NCBI GenBank assembly: GCA_022226955.1
Contig: CP092079.1
Span: 1,209,053-1,273,052 of the forward strand
Reading direction: 5' to 3'
Origin: Nitrospira sp.
Lineage (GTDB): Bacteria > Nitrospirota > Nitrospiria > Nitrospirales > Nitrospiraceae
DNA: 64,000 nucleotides
Of this stretch, positions 34,817 to 43,113 are shown one piece after another. The position numbers were made by a program, and so were the translations under genes. The notes under the pieces are model-generated. The model searched no databases and had not been told where the DNA came from. It worked only from the letters and a program-made list of their open reading frames with translations. Every line of letters begins with the position of its first letter. Position 1 is the first letter of the stretch.

Positions 34817-36012
34817 CACGCACACACTCGTTCGCGCACTGGTTCAGCGGGAAGAATGCCGAAGGCTCGCTCCAATTCAACGGCTCTCGCCTCCCAGGTA
34901 TGAGCCTCCAAAACCGCCGCGCGCCCAGCCTGCCCCATCTTGCGCGCTACCGCTGGGTGTGCGACGAGATAGCACAAGGCCTTCGCCAAGGCGACGACAT
35001 CGTCACTCTTCACCGATACCCCGGCGCCCAGTTGCTCTACGAAATCCCCATACCCCTCTCCCGCCGTCGCCACCACCGGCCTCGCGCAAGCCAGATATTC
35101 CCAGAGCTTCATGGAATCGCCCGGATAGAAGCGCACAGCACGGTGCAACACGACGCAACAATCGCTCGCGCCGATCCACCAAGGCACCTCGTCAAATTCC
35201 ACACGTCCCACGAACGACACAACTTCATCCAGCCCTCGTTGCCGCACCAACACCTCAAGCGCCGACTTAGTTTGACCATCGCCGACTAAAAGCAGCATGG
35301 CTGTCGGGCATTCGCGCCGGACCAACGCCATTGCTTCCACGAGCGTATCCAGCCCATGCCACGGAAAGAATCCTCCGAGAAATCCGATATAAGGCCGATT
35401 GGGGTGCAGCCCCAAGCGACGGCGAGCCTCAGCCTTGTCGCGCGGCACACACACAGCAGGATTAACTCCGTTTCGAATCACATGACAGCGCGACGGCTCA
35501 ATCTCCCACTCCTGTTGCATCCATTGTGGAATCTCCCGACACACACTGACGACGGCCTGCGCCCGTTGCGCCGACAGACGCAACGCCCCTTGCACCAGAC
35601 CACGAATCGGCGCGCGCCCCCACAGACCGGTTAATTCCTCAGCCGGCAATCCATTCACAAACAACACATACGGACAGCCCATCGCGCGCGCGCACCACAG
35701 CGGAGCCACCTGGCCAGGCGAATCAAACCACAGCATCGCATCCGGCTTTTCCCGTCGCATAGCTCGTAACAACGCCACGGCCGAGCCCATGAAATACAGC
35801 AGCGGTCTCAGGACCGGCAGGCGCACCACGCTGACCCATATCAGGCGCACCCCTTCTAACAGGAAACTCTCGCATGCCCCGGGCTTTGGTTTCGGCGCAA
35901 CCACCCGCACTGCGTGGCCTCGCGCTGCCAGGACACGCACAAACTCCACCACCTGGCGACTCCCGCCGCCGGCGACTGTCAATTCTTCATCGCAATAGAC
36001 CAGAATATTCAT
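34816..36012 (-). CDS. Family 4 glycosyltransferase
   Basis: A 398-residue GT-B enzyme: MNILVYCDEELTVAGGGSRQ, then YIGFLGGFFPWHGLDTLVEA for the C-terminal domain entry and VVLHRAVRFYPGDSMKLWEY with LACARPVVATAGEG at the donor site. The first Glu of E-x7-E is replaced (DSMKLWEY pattern), as in WbuB-like GT4 enzymes. The stop overlaps the flippase start. Confidence 0.92.
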   Translation of the reverse strand: MNILVYCDEELTVAGGGSRQVVEFVRVLAARGHAVRVVAPKPKPGACESFLLEGVRLIWVSVVRLPVLRPLLYFMGSAVALLRAMRREKPDAMLWFDSPGQVAPLWCARAMGCPYVLFVNGLPAEELTGLWGRAPIRGLVQGALRLSAQRAQAVVSVCREIPQWMQQEWEIEPSRCHVIRNGVNPAVCVPRDKAEARRRLGLHPNRPYIGFLGGFFPWHGLDTLVEAMALVRRECPTAMLLLVGDGQTKSALEVLVRQRGLDEVVSFVGRVEFDEVPWWIGASDCCVVLHRAVRFYPGDSMKLWEYLACARPVVATAGEGYGDFVEQLGAGVSVKSDDVVALAKALCYLVAHPAVARKMGQAGRAAVLEAHTWEARAVELERAFGILPAEPVRERVCA

Positions 36013-36079
36013 ATCGCTCTAGTAGACGGCCCTATGATCGGTCATACCCTTTCTCTGCGACAACCGGCTATCGTTCGAC

Positions 36080-37282
36080 TCACGCGCGCTCCCCCGCATT
36101 GGGAGCAATACCTTGTTCGTGCTTCTGGCGATGAGCCATCGCCTGCCCAACGAGATCGCGCAACCCGCGCACGATCGCCTCCCACCCAAACCGTGCTTCG
36201 ACAAACATTCGTCCATCGGCGCCCAATCGGCGAGAGATATCGGGGCGGTTCAGCAAGGTCAAAACGGCATCCGCTAGGGATTCCGCACGGTCTGGCTCGA
36301 CCAAAACGACTCCGTTGGATTCCGCAAACAACGCGGTGACCGAAGGGATCGCACTGGCGACCACCGGCTTCCCGCAGGCCAAATAGTCGAATATTTTGAC
36401 CGGCGATGTCTCTCCCCGCCCCCCGCAAAACGGCGCCACACACACATCCATGGCGCCGATCAACGCCGGGACTCGCTCATAGGGAACTCGGCCGGTCCAG
36501 GTAATCAGGCCGGAGAGCCTTTGCCGCTCAGCCTGCTCGCGAAGGGCCATAGCCTGTTCACCATCACCGACCATCACAAGCCTCATGGACGGTCGCTTCG
36601 CATGCAGACGTTCAAAGGCCTCAAGCAACGTCACCAATCCTTGGTACTGATAGAAGCTCCCGACGAATCCGACGTACTCACAGGCCGGATCCAATCCAGC
36701 CGCCCGCACGCATCGAACCCTCTCCCGCGGATGAAATAAGGCCAGATCAGACCCGCTCGGCAACAACGCGATACGATCGTCCGCGACTCCGTATTCTGTC
36801 CGCACCAGCTGCCGCAATCCTTCCGTCAGCACAACGACACGATCGCACCGGCGAAGCGCGAACGAAGCCAGCGCATGGGTCAAACGGCCACGCCATCCAC
36901 CAGCGCCCCAGGGAGGAACCGGCTCGCCGTTCACTTCGCAAATACAGGCTGCGCCAAAGAGGCGCGCCAGCAACAACGGATGCGGACTTTCCGTCCAACG
37001 GTAGTACACCACCGCCGGCCGCTGACGAAGGCCACGCCAGAGTCCTGAGAAGAAGGCTCGAACCGCATAGCTGATTGGGCGGATGACCGCGCCAGGCACC
37101 ATGGCAATCGGAACTGTGCGGAACCGACGAGGGATCAACGCCGACCGATAGCGCGGAGCAAACACGGTCACGGTCTCGCCGACGGCAGTTAACGCATCGG
37201 CAAGCGCCCAGACCCGCACTAAACCGACCGGGTCATTCGGCGCATCCGGCTCATGCCAGTAACAACAGACCCACCAGTTCAT
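36080..37282 (-). CDS. Family 4 glycosyltransferase
   Basis: A 400-residue GT-B enzyme similar in plan to its downstream neighbour: NWWVCCYWHEPDAPNDPVGL start, YVGFVGSFYQYQGLVTLLEA and FCGGRGETSPVKIFDYLACG at the donor site, where PVKIFDYL replaces the classic E-x7-E start. The start overlaps the O-antigen ligase-like gene by 4 bases; 67 bases separate it from the next GT. Confidence 0.92.
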   Translation of the reverse strand: MNWWVCCYWHEPDAPNDPVGLVRVWALADALTAVGETVTVFAPRYRSALIPRRFRTVPIAMVPGAVIRPISYAVRAFFSGLWRGLRQRPAVVYYRWTESPHPLLLARLFGAACICEVNGEPVPPWGAGGWRGRLTHALASFALRRCDRVVVLTEGLRQLVRTEYGVADDRIALLPSGSDLALFHPRERVRCVRAAGLDPACEYVGFVGSFYQYQGLVTLLEAFERLHAKRPSMRLVMVGDGEQAMALREQAERQRLSGLITWTGRVPYERVPALIGAMDVCVAPFCGGRGETSPVKIFDYLACGKPVVASAIPSVTALFAESNGVVLVEPDRAESLADAVLTLLNRPDISRRLGADGRMFVEARFGWEAIVRGLRDLVGQAMAHRQKHEQGIAPNAGERA

Positions 37283-38661
37283 GCAGGCCTCGGTTCACCG
37301 ACAACCGGGGGTTCGGCATTCGACAGTTTCGGCAGGACCATCACCAGTCCCACACACAGCCAGAAAGGCTCCATGATTCGAATAATAATGAACGTGTTTG
37401 CTCCTACGGCATGCGCCAGCATCGCAACAAGACCAAGCCAGACACCTAAGGCCAATCCCTTCGCAAACGGATCGTCTTCCGCGGCATAAATCCTTCGCGT
37501 GTTCATCCACAATCGTGCCGTAATAGCGATGAATGCCAGAAGACCGACCAACCCTGTCTCGCCGATAATCTTGACGTACTGCGCATCGGCCCAAGCATAG
37601 CCGGTCACTCCGCGGCCAAGGATCGGATTGTGCACCCAATCCTGCAGCACATAGGCCCAGGACCGCAGCCGCTCCGACGTCGACGAATCCAGCCCCACCT
37701 GGCCGACGTGAATTTCCCCGCCGTACTGGCGGCCAAAGAACGTTTCGCTGATACGAGTCTTCACGTTGTCCGGAGCAAAGAGCGGTAAGAGCGCCACCGC
37801 CAGCAACAGCGGAACCATGACCCGCGGCTTTCTCCATTGAGACGCGCCAATCGCCAGCACGAGAACCGCTCCGGCCAGGTACGAGGAACGCGAGAGTGTG
37901 GCCATCACAGCCAGCAGGCCGCATCCGCCCAAAACCAGCAGCGCCACGCGGATCGGGCCGGCCTTCAGGTGAATCAACAGCCCGGCCACGATGGCGAGTA
38001 GAAACACCAGATAGCCGCCCAGCGTATTCGGTTCGCCGATCTCCCCTTCGAAAGGCGCCGTGGCCCGCTGCCCACTCGGAATTTGGTAGATGGCATAGAG
38101 GCTGATGATGAAGCCCGTCACGAGCAACGCGACGACAAGTCCCACGACCTGCTGCTTGGACCTGACATGATTCACCACCATGAAGTACACAAAAAAGTAT
38201 TCGAAGTATTTCAACACAAAGAAGAGGCCCGTCATCGGCCGTACGCGACCGGCCAAAACCCCCATCAGCGTCGCAACGACGCATACGACCATATAAGCCG
38301 CGATCGGACGATTCAGTGGCGTGTCGCGAAACAGCGCCAACTCGCGATACACCGCCGTCTTGACCAGCCACCCGAATCCGATAATGACCAGCAAAATGTC
38401 GTCGAGCCGCACCGACAATTCACGAGCGCCGACGCCGTGTCCCTCTACTCGTCCCACAGCAATTTCTGGAGACAGCAGCATGGAGAAGATCAGCAGATAC
38501 AGCGCGGTGGGCACCGAGATGAACGCGACGAGGACGAGAAAGAACCCGAGGGTCGCTTGAAGTCCGATGGCCGGAGTGGTCAAGGTCAACCCAAGCGCAA
38601 GCATTGCGGCCAATGCCGCAACGACAATTCCCTCATTCGATTTCACCGTTGCGTAATACAC
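37279..38661 (-). CDS. O-antigen ligase/polymerase (WaaL/Wzy-like)
   Basis: A 460-residue membrane protein with about 11 hydrophobic segments and the Wzy_C-type periplasmic loop: ATLSRSSYLAGAVLVLAIGA then, after a soluble stretch, LRSWAYVLQDWVHNPILGRG and YVKIIGETGLVGLLAFIAIT. The family either polymerises repeat units or ligates them to a lipid core. With a Wzc-type co-polymerase directly downstream, polymerase is the likelier role. Confidence 0.88.
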   Translation of the reverse strand: MYYATVKSNEGIVVAALAAMLALGLTLTTPAIGLQATLGFFLVLVAFISVPTALYLLIFSMLLSPEIAVGRVEGHGVGARELSVRLDDILLVIIGFGWLVKTAVYRELALFRDTPLNRPIAAYMVVCVVATLMGVLAGRVRPMTGLFFVLKYFEYFFVYFMVVNHVRSKQQVVGLVVALLVTGFIISLYAIYQIPSGQRATAPFEGEIGEPNTLGGYLVFLLAIVAGLLIHLKAGPIRVALLVLGGCGLLAVMATLSRSSYLAGAVLVLAIGASQWRKPRVMVPLLLAVALLPLFAPDNVKTRISETFFGRQYGGEIHVGQVGLDSSTSERLRSWAYVLQDWVHNPILGRGVTGYAWADAQYVKIIGETGLVGLLAFIAITARLWMNTRRIYAAEDDPFAKGLALGVWLGLVAMLAHAVGANTFIIIRIMEPFWLCVGLVMVLPKLSNAEPPVVGEPRPA

Positions 38662-38685
38662 GATCCCGACAGTCCCCTCTCACGC

Positions 38686-40824
38686 TTACCGGTATTCGTA
38701 GCGATACAACCCATATTCAGGCGTCACTTCCGATTTCACATTGGTCAGCACCACGCCCATGATATTTGCCTGGGCATGATCCAGCAGGAATTTGGCCCGC
38801 TTCAACGCATTCCGGCCGATCCTCCCGACTTGATAGACGAGAATCGTTCCATCGACGCGCGAACTGAATGCCACCGCATCGGTCACCGGCAAAATCGGCG
38901 GCGTATCGAACAGCACCATGTCGTAGTCCTGCTGCATTTCATCGACCAGCGCTTTGATCTTATTTAAGTTCAAAAACTCATTCGGATTGCCCGACTCCGA
39001 TCCGCTGGTAAGCACGTGCAGATTATCCAGCCCAGGCGTATTCATCATGCGGTCCGCCCCGATCGGCCCAAGCATGAGATCCGACGCGGACCGCACATAG
39101 GACCGCCAGGAGGTCGTCCCAACCAAGGCATCGACCAAACCAGGCTCGCGATCCAGTCCCAGGCGTTGATGCACGATCGGTTTTCGGAGATCCGCATCGA
39201 CTAGCAGAACGCGCTGGCCCTCTTGCGCCATCGTAATCGCCAAATTGATAACCGACGTGCTCTTTCCTTCGCCGAGCCCCGCGCTGGTGAAGAGGATCGT
39301 CTTCACCTTTCGATCCATACTGGCAAATTGAATATTCGTGCGCAGTGACCGGAGGCTTTCGGAGAGCACGGACTTCGGATCGACCAGGCAAATCAGCCGG
39401 GACAGACTTTCCACGGTCGCAGGCGGCGTCGAGGCCGGCAACGCGGCCTTCGCCTGTTCCACCAGTTCACGATGGTCGAACTGCGGAATGATGCCCAGGA
39501 CAGGCACCTTGAGGAATTCCTCGACCCCTTCAATTGTGCCGATCGAGGTATCGAACGATTCCCTGGCAAACGCCAGGACGACGCCCATGAACAACCCCAT
39601 CAGCGAGCTGACCATAATGTTCAACAGCATATTGGAGGCGTTCACTGCCGTCATGGGGGTAATGGCTGGCGCAATGATGGTCACTTCTTCGATCTGCCCT
39701 GCACTCTTGATCAACAGTTCCTGATGTTTCACTTTCAGCGACTCGAGAAGATCCGCGTTGACCTTCACCTCGCGCTCCAGCCGGCTCATCTGAATGGCGG
39801 CCTTGGGGAACGCCATGTAGCGATCCCGGTACAAGCGAATCTGTTGATCCATGGCCAGGCCACGCTCGCCCAGCGTTTTTTGCTTGGAGCGCAACTCCCG
39901 CACCATTTCAGCCTTCACTCCCGCAATTTTCTGCGAGATCTCCTTCACGACGGGATGGCTCTCCGTATAGTTGATCAACAGCGCTGTGCGCTCCTGTCCG
40001 AGGTCCAGGAGGCGCTGATTGAGAGCCGTCAATTGCGCGTACTGTTCTTCGGTAAAGATGCGAACATTGTCCTGCGCCAGCGTGCCGTCATTCCGGCTCA
40101 ACACCGCAATCTGCCGCTCTGTCTCGCCTCGATTGCGCAGCACGGCATTGTGCTGTTCCTCCAGCTTGGTAAAGGTATCGAGCGCGGCCTTCGCCTCATC
40201 GGTGAGAAAGACTTGGCCTTCGCGCTCCTTGAACTCCCGCAAGGCCTCTTCGGCATCGGCCAGCTTTCCTTCCAACTCACGCAGCTGCTCTTCGACAAAT
40301 CGGCGAGACCCCATCACCAATCGATTGCGCGCGGCGATATTTTCCTGGCGATAGGATTCAGCCGTGAGGTTCGCCATCCGTTCGGCAACCCTGGCCTCGC
40401 CCGCGGCCGCCGTAATCCGAATAATGTTGGTCTCCCCTTCGCGCTGGGTCTTCACCCGCTGGCTAAAATCGTAGATCAGGTTGAGATGCTCCGCCGATCG
40501 CTTTTGCTCAGGGGTCAGATCGCCCGGCACGACACCCAGCTCCACGGCCACTCGCTCCATGACGGGAAAACTGCGGATAAACTCCGATTGAGTGACCAAG
40601 TCATTAGCGTTGGAGAATGACATCGACTCCAGCAATTGCTGCACGACCGTCGTCGAATGATCGAATTTGACCCGCGCCGAGGCTTCATAGACAGGCGGCG
40701 GTTGTAATAATTGGGAAAAAACGACCGTGAATCCGACGACCAAAGCGGTCGCCAGAACGATCAGGTATTTCCGCTTTTTTATGATCAGCCAGTAGTCGAT
40801 TACATTCAGTTCATATTGTGCCAT
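38686..40824 (-). CDS. Wzc-type chain-length regulator/tyrosine autokinase
   Basis: A 712-residue fused polysaccharide co-polymerase. A membrane segment at about 20-40, a long periplasmic coiled coil at 170-380 and a second membrane segment at 397-420 form the Wzz part. The cytoplasmic BY-kinase follows: Walker A SAGLGEGKST (514-523), Walker A' LLVDADLRKP and Walker B MVLFDTPP. The C-terminus YGLYRYEYR supplies a short tyrosine cluster for autophosphorylation. Such proteins control polymer length with Wza and Wzy. Confidence 0.95.
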   Translation of the reverse strand: MAQYELNVIDYWLIIKKRKYLIVLATALVVGFTVVFSQLLQPPPVYEASARVKFDHSTTVVQQLLESMSFSNANDLVTQSEFIRSFPVMERVAVELGVVPGDLTPEQKRSAEHLNLIYDFSQRVKTQREGETNIIRITAAAGEARVAERMANLTAESYRQENIAARNRLVMGSRRFVEEQLRELEGKLADAEEALREFKEREGQVFLTDEAKAALDTFTKLEEQHNAVLRNRGETERQIAVLSRNDGTLAQDNVRIFTEEQYAQLTALNQRLLDLGQERTALLINYTESHPVVKEISQKIAGVKAEMVRELRSKQKTLGERGLAMDQQIRLYRDRYMAFPKAAIQMSRLEREVKVNADLLESLKVKHQELLIKSAGQIEEVTIIAPAITPMTAVNASNMLLNIMVSSLMGLFMGVVLAFARESFDTSIGTIEGVEEFLKVPVLGIIPQFDHRELVEQAKAALPASTPPATVESLSRLICLVDPKSVLSESLRSLRTNIQFASMDRKVKTILFTSAGLGEGKSTSVINLAITMAQEGQRVLLVDADLRKPIVHQRLGLDREPGLVDALVGTTSWRSYVRSASDLMLGPIGADRMMNTPGLDNLHVLTSGSESGNPNEFLNLNKIKALVDEMQQDYDMVLFDTPPILPVTDAVAFSSRVDGTILVYQVGRIGRNALKRAKFLLDHAQANIMGVVLTNVKSEVTPEYGLYRYEYR

Positions 40825-40842
40825 CGAACGCTCGTCTCCTTG

Positions 40843-41640
40843 CTATCGCAACGTGGCTGTCGGGAAGAACGCTGGGATCAGGTATGCTGGGTAGAAGGGG
40901 GCAATCGCCACTTGTATGATCGGCATGATTTTCTTGGCGGCCTCTGAGGCATCGCCCAAATGCTCTCGCGGGACGAAGATCACATCGTTTTCTTCCAGCG
41001 CGACATTTCTCGACAGATCGCCGTAGGTAAAGGTTCTGGCCAAATCGGCCGTTACGATGTAGGGACGATCCAGCGATCCTCGGACAATGCGAATTTCCTC
41101 CAGCAACGCCGTTTCGTTATAGTTCTCCACCGCCGCCAACGCCTGCAGGACCGTCATATCTCTCGGCATCGGCACGGCTCCAGGCTTCCGGACGTCGCCG
41201 AAAACAAATACTCGTTTAATCTTGAGCGACTTTTTTTTCAGCACGACCTGCACTCTGGGATTGCGCATGTAGGGAATGACCTGTTCTTGAATGCGGGCTT
41301 CCGCTTGCTGCGCCGTCAAACCGCCAACCGCCACTTCAAGGAAGGACGCGCCGATCATCCCGTTCTCCCGCACCACACTCATGAATTTTTCTTCTCCAGC
41401 CCCTCGGCGAATCACAATGTCCAGCGTATCGCCGGACTCGATGGGCGTTTCCGCCGTCGGCACCGCTTCATCCGCATATACATCGCCTTTCGGCATCGGA
41501 GGCAACGATTGAGCCGCTGGGCTAATCGCAGACGGCGGAAGCGACGACTGCGCAGGATTCCGGCATCCCGGCATCGCCATCACTCCGACGCTCAGACAAA
41601 GCAAGCTCCATTTCACCGACTTGTGCATAGATATTCTCAT
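40843..41640 (-). CDS. Wza-type outer-membrane polysaccharide export lipoprotein
   Basis: A 265-residue protein with a lipoprotein signal ending MAMPGC (Cys26), a Poly_export domain (ESGDTLDIVIRRGAGEEKFM then VRENGMIGASFLEVAVGGL) and an SLBB-like repeat (RVFVFGDVRKPGAVPMPRDM). The C-terminal IQVAIAPFYPAYLIPAFFPT is a hydrophobic/aromatic stretch that may be the outer-membrane helix. It is shorter than E. coli Wza (one SLBB). AGAGGA precedes the ATG. The Wzc partner lies 18 bases downstream. Confidence 0.92.
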   Translation of the reverse strand: MRISMHKSVKWSLLCLSVGVMAMPGCRNPAQSSLPPSAISPAAQSLPPMPKGDVYADEAVPTAETPIESGDTLDIVIRRGAGEEKFMSVVRENGMIGASFLEVAVGGLTAQQAEARIQEQVIPYMRNPRVQVVLKKKSLKIKRVFVFGDVRKPGAVPMPRDMTVLQALAAVENYNETALLEEIRIVRGSLDRPYIVTADLARTFTYGDLSRNVALEENDVIFVPREHLGDASEAAKKIMPIIQVAIAPFYPAYLIPAFFPTATLR

Positions 41641-41657
41641 GAGTCCTCTTGCCCTCC

Positions 41658-42671
41658 TTACGCGGCCTGCATCGCCGGCAAGACCTCAACAATGTGCGTC
41701 GCCGTTTCATGACTCAAATCGAGTGGAACCGTATCGCCGGTTGCCAGGCCTTCATGATTCCGCTGAACACGGAGCACCGGCCGGAGCGGGAATCTCGAAT
41801 TCACCTTGGACACCACGCCAATATGACCATCGTTCAACCGAACGACCGTCCCGACCGGGTAGAGCGACAGCTGATCGACCACGGTTTTGAGCAGACGCGG
41901 TTGAAAGGCCTGTTTGTGCTGAACCAGCAAGCTTCGAAGCGCCTGATGCGGCACTATCTGCGTGCGATACGGACGCGGACTGATCATGGCATCGAGCACA
42001 TCGGCCAATCCGACGATTTGCGCGACTTCACCGATCTCTCCGCCCTTCAGCCGGCAGGGATAGCCGCTGCCATCCCATCGTTCATGCTCTTGAGCGATTG
42101 CCGTTGCCAGCCAGTGAAACGATTCGCCCATCTCGGCCGCCACACGGCGCCCTTGCTCGGGATGCGCATGGATTTCAGCCCACTCGTCTGCGCTCAACGA
42201 ACCGGGTTTCTCACGAATCTCTTGCGGAACCAGCCACATGCCCAGATCGTGCAGCAATCCAGCCAAGGCCAGACGTGCCAGCGCCACGGAATCGTAGTGC
42301 AGCCCTTGCCCAATCTTCACACTGAGGATCGCCACATGAATCGCATTCGCAATCTGATAGGCTCCGCGATCTCCCTGCATCGTGCGGAGAATCAGATCGT
42401 CGTTTACGGCGAGTAGCGCGACGAGCTCTTCGGCCAATCGGTGGCACCAGTCGATGGCGATCCTGCGATTTGTACGGGCTGCTTCTTCGATCGCCATCAT
42501 TTCTTTCTGTGTCCGCCCATACCAATCCGCACAGGCATCCACCTCTCTGAGAGGCACGGCCTGCGCATCGCAAGAACTCTTCGAATCGGAGAACGGCCCG
42601 GGGAGTAGTTGCCCGGCGGCATCCTTCCGAGGTTCTGGAGCTTGCTCACGAACTAAATCTGAAAGCCTCAT
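41658..42671 (-). CDS. HD-GYP domain protein with altered metal site
   Basis: A 337-residue protein with an HD-GYP domain at about 105-270: LLHDLGMWLVP (H141-D142), HAHPEQGRRVA and EHERWDGSGYP (196-205). In active c-di-GMP phosphodiesterases the first block is HDxGK and the second HHExxDGxGYP. Here Lys is Met145 and the first His of HHE is Glu195. It may thus be a c-di-GMP sensor or a weakly active enzyme. It precedes wza by 17 bases and probably controls polymer production. Confidence 0.88.
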   Translation of the reverse strand: MRLSDLVREQAPEPRKDAAGQLLPGPFSDSKSSCDAQAVPLREVDACADWYGRTQKEMMAIEEAARTNRRIAIDWCHRLAEELVALLAVNDDLILRTMQGDRGAYQIANAIHVAILSVKIGQGLHYDSVALARLALAGLLHDLGMWLVPQEIREKPGSLSADEWAEIHAHPEQGRRVAAEMGESFHWLATAIAQEHERWDGSGYPCRLKGGEIGEVAQIVGLADVLDAMISPRPYRTQIVPHQALRSLLVQHKQAFQPRLLKTVVDQLSLYPVGTVVRLNDGHIGVVSKVNSRFPLRPVLRVQRNHEGLATGDTVPLDLSHETATHIVEVLPAMQAA

Positions 42672-42698
42672 ACCGACATTCCTTGCGCACGTGGCAAA

Positions 42699-42881
42699 CT
42701 AGGACGACTTACCCAACATCCGCCGGCCGTTGGCGACTAACTTCAACTCCGGTTTTTTCAACTCACGCTCTAACATCGCCCGAATAAAGCCGCTGGTCGT
42801 ATACCCTTGCGATTTCAAAGCATCCAGCTGTTCCTTCAGCTCAAGCGGCAGTTGAATGACGATGCGAACAAGATTAGCCAT
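42699..42881 (-). CDS. Ribbon-helix-helix regulator
   Basis: A 60-residue protein: NLVRIVIQLPLELKEQLDAL is the beta strand and first helix, and KSQGYTTSGFIRAMLERELK the second helix of a CopG/Arc-type RHH fold. The tail (LKLVANGRRMLGKSS) is basic. No toxin gene is next to it, so it is not obviously half of a TA pair. It is the first gene of the polysaccharide operon strand, 27 bases before the HD-GYP gene, with a palindrome 51 bases upstream of its ATG. GAGGAG lies about 10 bases before the start. Confidence 0.8.
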   Translation of the reverse strand: MANLVRIVIQLPLELKEQLDALKSQGYTTSGFIRAMLERELKKPELKLVANGRRMLGKSS

Positions 42882-42931
42882 GATGGTCGTACTCCTCAGA
42901 TCAAAGATTCCCAGGGCATAAATGTCTGCAC

Positions 42932-42951
42932 ATGCTATGCCTTGATAGCAT
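42932..42951. promoter_or_regulatory. Candidate operator for the RHH protein
   Basis: ATGCTAT-GCCTTG-ATAGCAT, perfect 7-bp arms. On the minus strand a -10-like TATTAT (42961-42956) lies 5 bases before it, so the palindrome would span the transcription start. No good -35 is seen. Confidence 0.5.
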
Positions 42952-42960
42952 TGTGATAAT

Positions 42961-43090
42961 AGTGAGTAAACTCGCGGACTTGCGATGGGATATCTCAGCC
43001 TTGTGGACAGGAATGAACATAAACGACCATTCCCACACCATCAATGTACGGAATTGGCTAAGATTCACTCGACGCTGGAGTGAGTAAACT
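42961..43090 (+). repeat. Pair of 12-bp direct repeats AGTGAGTAAACT
   Basis: AGTGAGTAAACT occurs at 42961-42972 and again at 43079-43090, 118 bases apart, within the gene-free stretch between comEC and the RHH gene. The second copy is also part of an inverted TCACTC/GAGTGA pair (43066-43084 region). They could be binding sites for a further regulator. Confidence 0.5.
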
Positions 43091-43113
43091 ATGTAGGTGG
43101 AAAATCTGACTGA

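Noticed and set aside
25495-41640. Exosortase (XrtA/PEP-CTERM) type of exopolysaccharide locus
   Set aside because: asnB and the Wza/Wzc genes would fit, but no exosortase, PEP-CTERM protein or other marker gene of that system is present.
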